From positions 88,699,561 to 88,763,560 of the forward strand of contig NC_088775.1 in assembly GCF_954871325.1 (NCBI RefSeq): a stretch of 64,000 nucleotides of DNA. The letters run 5' to 3'. The translations under genes were made by a program, and so were the position numbers. The stretch comes from Gordionus sp. m RMFG-2023 (lineage: Eukaryota; Nematomorpha; Gordioida; Chordodea; Parachordodidae). The notes under the pieces are model-generated. The model made no database searches and was not told the DNA's origin. It saw nothing but the letters and a program-made list of their open reading frames with translations. Position 1 is the first letter of the stretch; every line of letters begins with the position of its first letter. Of this stretch, positions 58,459 to 64,000 are shown piece after piece.

Positions 58459-61400
58459 CAGGGTTGTCAGGTCAAAATTTTTAAATTGCTGGAGAAATTT
58501 GGTATTATGCGGGAGAAATATGAAAATTGGGGTAGAAATATAAAAATTGCTTAAAAAATTTTTTAGCGGGTCAATTAATTATCCGCCTATTATTTTTAAA
58601 ATTAGTTTATATAAATACAAAGTCGGTAACTATTTTAAAAAATAAAATTCATCTTAATTTATTAGAATATATTAATTTATAAAAAAACCAACGATCTTTT
58701 CTAAATATAAAAGAATGTAAACAAGATAAAATTTTATTAAAAAAAACGATTTTAATAATACAATTAAAAATATTTTTTATGTGAATGTCCCGCAAAACCG
58801 CAATTGGAAATCTACCGTGTGTTTGTATGTATAATATTATAGGGATAGATGCTTAATTATCACGTATCACGTTTAAATACATAATAAGATACTTCAAAAA
58901 TAAGAAATAATACAGATGAAACTACAGTTGCGGCAATTTTAATCACTTATCTTGTAGTGCAACATTCACAGAGATACTTATTATCACAATGTTGGCAGAA
59001 TCTTTTTCTCATAATATTTAACGACTCTAATATAAATGATAACTATACTTGTAGAACAAAAATGAGCAAGGCTATCATCAATGTTTTAGGACTTAAATCC
59101 AGGAGGTTCTTGACGATTTGAAAGATGGGCATACATATGCAATTCTAACAGATGCATCGCTATTTCAACAAAATTAAGGTCGTTTCAATAAAACTATTAA
59201 ATTTTTTCCCCTAGTGAAAAATCTAAAAACATAGCTAACCATATAATGGTAAATATAGCAGATTAGATATTATCAATAAATTGCATTTTGAAAACAGAGT
59301 GTATTTACAAAATTGAGTCAGCACAATGTTGGTTGCAATATGTTCCTAATACCCGCCATCGATAAAATTTTAAAATTTTATAAACCTTTAAAAATATATT
59401 TCTTAAATAAAGATTATAAAAGCTGTCCTAACATTATGAAAATTTTTTTTAATAATGAATGGCAGTGGTATATTTAGGAATGATTTTACATGTAGAAAAT
59501 CTACAACATGAATGTGGTTGCAATCAGAAGAATCTTAACAAAGATTCACAAAATTATGCTGCAGAGTGTTCATCTTTACAGTTAAAAATTGACAATATGG
59601 CGCCAAAAACTTAATTATATTTTATTTGAGATTTAAATAATAGAACTATGTTTACCGTCGTTATTGAGATATTTATTAAATTCCTGGCATGACATATTAT
59701 ATATTTGTTTAACCATTAGCTCTGCCTCTAATGTTGTTAAAGCAATCCGATTTCTCTCCTTTTTTCCAGGCAGTCCTCATCAGGCTAAAAATGCTGTCGT
59801 ATGAGGCATTATAATAAGGTAAGGAAAAGACATACTCGCATATATTTTCCAAGCATGGGATTTATCGTTATTACGAAAAAATTCTACCCATTTCTCCTCT
59901 GCTTTTAGACCATCTAACTTTGAGTATTTTGGCGAATCATAAAATATAGAGAGAATTACAATCTCCTCAAACAAGACATCAATGTCGTTCGGTATTTTTA
60001 ATATATTTAAATTATAAAAATCATCAATTTATGGTTTCTGTTCCAAGGTCATAATATTTACACACTTGTAAATAGAGTTATTAAAATCAAATTTTGATTG
60101 TAAATATTCTAAAATTGTCTTAATAAAAATATCTGATTCATTTAAAAATGTATTAATTAGATTATTATTTGAACATTTAATATAATATTTTTAGCAATAG
60201 CGCCATAAAATTTATTATCATTTTTTAACTGTAGAGATGAACAGTGCTTTAGCATGATTTTGTTGCAACTAAATATTAACTGCATGAAGTAGATTTCCTA
60301 CATGTGAAATGAATCTCAAATATGCTTCTGCTATTTCATACTCGAAAATTTTTTTAAAAATTTTAGGAGAGCTTTTAAAATCTTTATTTAGTATTTTTTA
60401 AGGGCTTGTAAAATTTTAAAATTCTATTGATGGCAGGTATTAATGACAAACACATGATAGGTATATATCGCAACAACTCACACTATTCCAAGTCAGACCA
60501 CTTTACCAACTCTTTTAATTTATTAACTCTTTTAGTTGATGAACTAAATTGTTAAAACATTTCATCATAATTATTTCGACATCCACTGATAGTACATTCA
60601 TTGCCTTCTTGTAAGAATTATGTAGTATATGGCATATACAGCCAATTAGTATTAATTCATTATTGTGCTGCCTCAATTCAGAAACTTTGGTTTTTGCTAA
60701 AATTTACAGAGGCATTATCAGCGCAGAAAGCTGACATGCAAATCATTGATAACCCTGAATCAGCTATATTTACCATAATGTGGCTAGCTACATCGTTGGA
60801 TTTTTTACTATCCGAGGAAAAAATTATAACAGTTTTATTGAAAAATTCTCATTCTTGTTGAAATAGCGAAGGATCGAGGGAAATGTTTTAATATATCCCT
60901 TATTAGATGCATCTGTTAGAATTGAATATGGATGCCCATCTTTCAAATCGTCTAAAATTAACCTCTAGGATTCAGATACTAAAACACTTGTGATAACCTT
61001 GCTCATTTTTACTCTGCCACAAGTAAGGTTTGCACTTGTATTGGAGTCGTTAAATATCATGAGAAAGATTTGACCCACATTGTGATGATATAGCTCTGTG
61101 AATGTTAAACTACATGATAGATGCACACGATTTCCGCAAATGTAGTTGCATCTGTATTATTTATTATTTTTGAGAATATTTTTGTATTGCAATCAATGTT
61201 GATATACTCCCCTGTACTGACTTATATGAATGAAATGATTTTGATTTATTATTGGATAAAAATAAAATAGGATAGAAAGAAATTTACAGACTAAACATGT
61301 TTTTTAAATATTTAAAATTTCTTTTAAATATATAAAAATAATCAATTAATGTCTCTCAAAATCATTATTTATATATTAAAAACGTTAAAATACTTTTTTT

Positions 61401-61542
61401 AAAAATTGCGGGAGAAATTAAAATATTGCGGCAGATTTTTGCGGGATATTTCCAATTGCGGTAGTTTTGCGGGAAAGAGATCTCTGCGTGTAAACTAAAA
61501 AATTACAGGAGTCTCCCGCTGAGGGGGAGCATGGCAACCCTG
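58459..61542 (-). mobile_element. hAT transposon with CAGGGTTG ends, decayed
   Basis: 3084 bp with ends CAGGGTTGTCAGG / GCATGGCAACCCTG and an exact 8-bp duplication ctcaggtt (58451-58458, 61543-61550). Subterminal gcgggagaaat words occur on both sides. The transposase is on the minus strand. The dimerisation region near 59660-59800 reads SIFSLMRTAWKKGE, then RIALTTLEAELMVKQIYN in another frame, and 59780-59974 is a 64-codon remnant upstream of it. Further upstream the frame is broken throughout, so the element is inactive. Confidence 0.9.
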
Positions 61543-61550
61543 CTCAGGTT

Positions 61551-62339
61551 CCAGGAAAATTATAATTTTAGATTTAAGGGTTCCGGTAAATATTTAAATA
61601 AATGTTCAGATATAATTTTTTTTACATTGAATATCTATGCATAACTCAATAAAGAATTTTAACATTATTTTAGAATAAATATAGAAGAATAAAACACAGT
61701 TTTTAAAGTTAATCAAAAAATATTATTGTCAAATTTTTGTTTGAATATTATGATTATACAACATATAATTAAAAATATCATTCTAATATAACCTTATCCA
61801 CTCCACTCCAGTTTTCTGTAGTGTTGAAATGTATTTTCAATACTATAGACGTTCTTTGGACCAAAACCTGGATGGCTGGAACGCATGGCTATCACTAATA
61901 GATAAACTTGGGTTTTCTCTTAATTTTACTTTCTTCCTGTCAGATGTTTTAAAGAATTTATAATAATATATATTTATCTCCCTTTTTTTGTATTGGCATA
62001 TTTTAGCCTTTATTATCTTCTTTCATTTACAATAAGGATTTAAGATCATCTTTGGGGTCGGATAATTATTTGGACTAGAAACTCATGTTAGAAAGGAATT
62101 ATATATCATTATACTATCACCAAGTACATCAATTATACAAGCCAAGTTTGTAAATGTTTTCTAATCCTGTTATTTTCTTCATATGTTAATAAAAGTTAAT
62201 ATCAAGGATCAAATAGAGACACGCACCGAAAATGTAATTTTTAGCGTTATTTCCCTTGATTTTATTGAAGAAATTAGAGAATTGGCAAAATTTGATATTA
62301 TCTTTGTTATTTCAATCGCGCATTTTAAGTAGCGTTGTT
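61551..62339. other. AT-rich spacer
   Basis: Nothing recognised. Confidence 0.4.
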
Positions 62340-62773
62340 AAAGGCTCGTTTTGATTTTTAAAAACAGCTAACTCAATATTTTAGCCAGAAAAATATTGCC
62401 TAAGCCTCGAGATTTCGTTAATAGATGTCCAAACCTTTGTTCCTTCTACAAACAAAATCTTCAAGTTTGCTTGTTACTATTCTGGATTAGTGTTGTTAAA
62501 CGGCTTATTTTGAAGCCGATTTTTAAAATCGGCTAACTTAATATTTTATTAGGAAAAATATTATGCAAGCTTTAAGATTTAGTTCATATGTGGCATAACG
62601 GTAACATCTATTAACGAAATCTTGAGGCTTAGACAATAATTTTCTGAATAGAATATTGAGTTAGCCGTTTTTAAAAATCGGCTCAAATCGAGCCGTTTAA
62701 CAACACTATTCCGGATGAAAATCGAGTTTACCGTTTTAAAAATCGCCTCATTACGAACCGTTTAACAACACTA
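62340..62773. mobile_element. TAGTG-family MITE (outer copy) split by another copy
   Basis: The outer ends are TAGCGTTGTTAAAGGCTCG and ACCGTTTAACAACACTA. Removing the inner element (62488-62708) and one copy of its 8-bp duplication leaves a family member of about 205 bp. No duplication is recognisable around the outer copy, in line with greater age. Confidence 0.78.
62488..62708. mobile_element. TAGTG-family MITE (inner, younger copy)
   Basis: 221 bp, ends TAGTGTTGTTAAACGGCT / AGCCGTTTAACAACACTA, duplication ttctggat / ttccggat (7 of 8). It sits inside the outer copy. Confidence 0.87.
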
Positions 62774-64000
62774 AGAGATAAATAGAAACACTTTTATGTG
62801 GGTCTTTTTTTTTTCTTAAACAATTGCGATACTTATTAAAAATTAATCTAATATAATGGTAGATACATTTATTTACAGATAGCTACTTTATGTCTTGTTT
62901 TTGTGAAACTCAAAAAAACTCTATTTTCTTACGCAAAATTTCAATTTAACCATTTGCTAAATATTTAAGATAATTCATTACCAAAATATTTTTTTACAGG
63001 CCGTCTGAAATTTTGAATACAAATTTCGAAAGATAATTTAGGGATAAATTTATATCTTTTTTCCTTTATAAAAAAAAATAAATAAAATAACTGACCGGGT
63101 CTTGCATAAAAATATTTTAACGTGTAGCTAATAAAATTAGATGCTAATTTAGATAGCTATGCTGGCCTGGCCTTTAAACTTTGGTAAAAGTTTTTAAACA
63201 CAAATGGCAAAAAAAAGAGACATGATTAATAACATCTTTCCAAATTTTTGGAAGTGGAACTGCCGACTTTTGGATTGTGAATCCAGACGTCATAACTACC
63301 TGGATCAATCTTGCTTTAACTAGTATAGTTTATGAATTACATGTAATTTTGGTCACCCTTTACCAAAAGTTATTTTATTTTCAAAATTACACAGCAATAT
63401 GATATAGGTTAGAACTAGCTGTGAAAATGTTGGATAACTTGTTTTCGAAATACTCTAAAACTAAATCTATCTCTTTGGTACCGAATGGTTGCGTAATTTT
63501 ACGAGTTGGTATACAGTTCTATGACCGCTTTTTTTATAATAGCGGATTAATTATAGGTTCAGCCTACTTCTATTTTCTACATTAATATCGAAATTTTGAG
63601 GGTATCATCTCTACCTTTATAAATATTTTTTGTTATGGGGTAGTGAATGTCATGCTCCGATCTTTTCTTCACCGGGCTAATGTACTCAGACCAGACTACG
63701 GTTTTTATAAAAGATTGATCCAGACCACGGCCCTAAATAAAAAGACCAGTCCAAGACCTGTTTTTTAATTTGTTATTTAATTTTTGTTAATTGAGAAGTA
63801 AAATGCTTCTTAAAACAAACTTATGGTTTTCATATTGCAAAATAAAAATGAACTAAAAAATCACAAAAAAAAACTTAAATAACTCCTCTAGAAAAAATAA
63901 TATAAAATAAAATGAGAACTCTAAATAAAATAACATAAAAATAAAATATATGAAGAAAATTAGTTTAAAAAAAATTATATTAATTGAATAGTAATGCCAA
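62774..64000. other. AT-rich spacer to the window end
   Basis: A tRNA-His-like fragment near 63255-63305 is discussed and rejected below. Short GGTC/GACC-rich words at 63650-63765 may be a repeat end. No gene is seen. Confidence 0.35.

Noticed and set aside
63251-63310. tRNA-His-like segment (ttggattgtgaatcca anticodon arm)
   Set aside because: The anticodon stem-loop with GTG looks right, but the T arm and acceptor stem do not pair and no good B box is present. At most a relic.
1-64000. CRISPR arrays, bacterial operons, rRNA genes
   Set aside because: Nothing with regular spaced repeats, ribosome-binding sites in series, or rRNA signatures is present; this is eukaryotic DNA.

Overview
This window is AT-rich eukaryotic nuclear DNA, almost certainly from an invertebrate animal. 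The evidence is spliced host genes with GT-AG introns (several only 39-48 nt long), animal-type gene families (a rhodopsin-like receptor, a GT31 glycosyltransferase, a sororin-like cohesion factor), a U2 snRNA whose 5' end resembles arthropod U2, and many cut-and-paste transposons. The species cannot be named from the sequence alone.

Host genes, left to right: a truncated GPCR pseudogene (about 5020-5630, minus) and its intact intronless paralogue (8330-9706, minus); translation factor eIF5 in nine exons (14700-18569, plus); a short multi-exon gene whose C-terminus matches the sororin/CDCA5 domain (about 35355-36581, plus); a U2 snRNA gene split in two (41359-41408 and 46885-47025, plus); a beta-1,3-galactosyltransferase-type type II membrane enzyme (51298-52836, minus); the mitochondrial ATP synthase epsilon subunit in two exons (56578-56827, minus); and a possible DnaJ-type exon relic (about 57740-57860, minus).

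Most of the rest is mobile DNA. Four hAT transposons with exact 8-bp target duplications and decayed transposases lie at 21465-24242, 25152-27537, 37133-40039 and 58459-61542. Many hAT-type MITEs also show 8-bp duplications, some of them nested. Other repeats are a foldback family ending ATGTCGTA, a 2.25-kb inverted repeat around a hAT derivative (10658-12907), and a 1.1-kb near-palindrome holding pieces that look like an OTU protease gene (31896-32982).

The outstanding structure is at 40193-48326. A 5.46-kb non-LTR retrotransposon with N-terminal zinc fingers, a reverse transcriptase and a C-terminal restriction-like endonuclease (R2/NeSL/Utopia type) sits inside the U2 snRNA gene, just after its branch-point recognition region, flanked by a 12-bp duplication of U2 sequence. 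The interrupted U2 gene is itself bracketed by 15-bp hAT-type inverted repeats with a 7/8 matching 8-bp duplication, so the U2 gene may have been carried by a DNA transposon. The host genes share no obvious pathway; they are ordinary housekeeping or surface genes in a transposon-rich neighbourhood.
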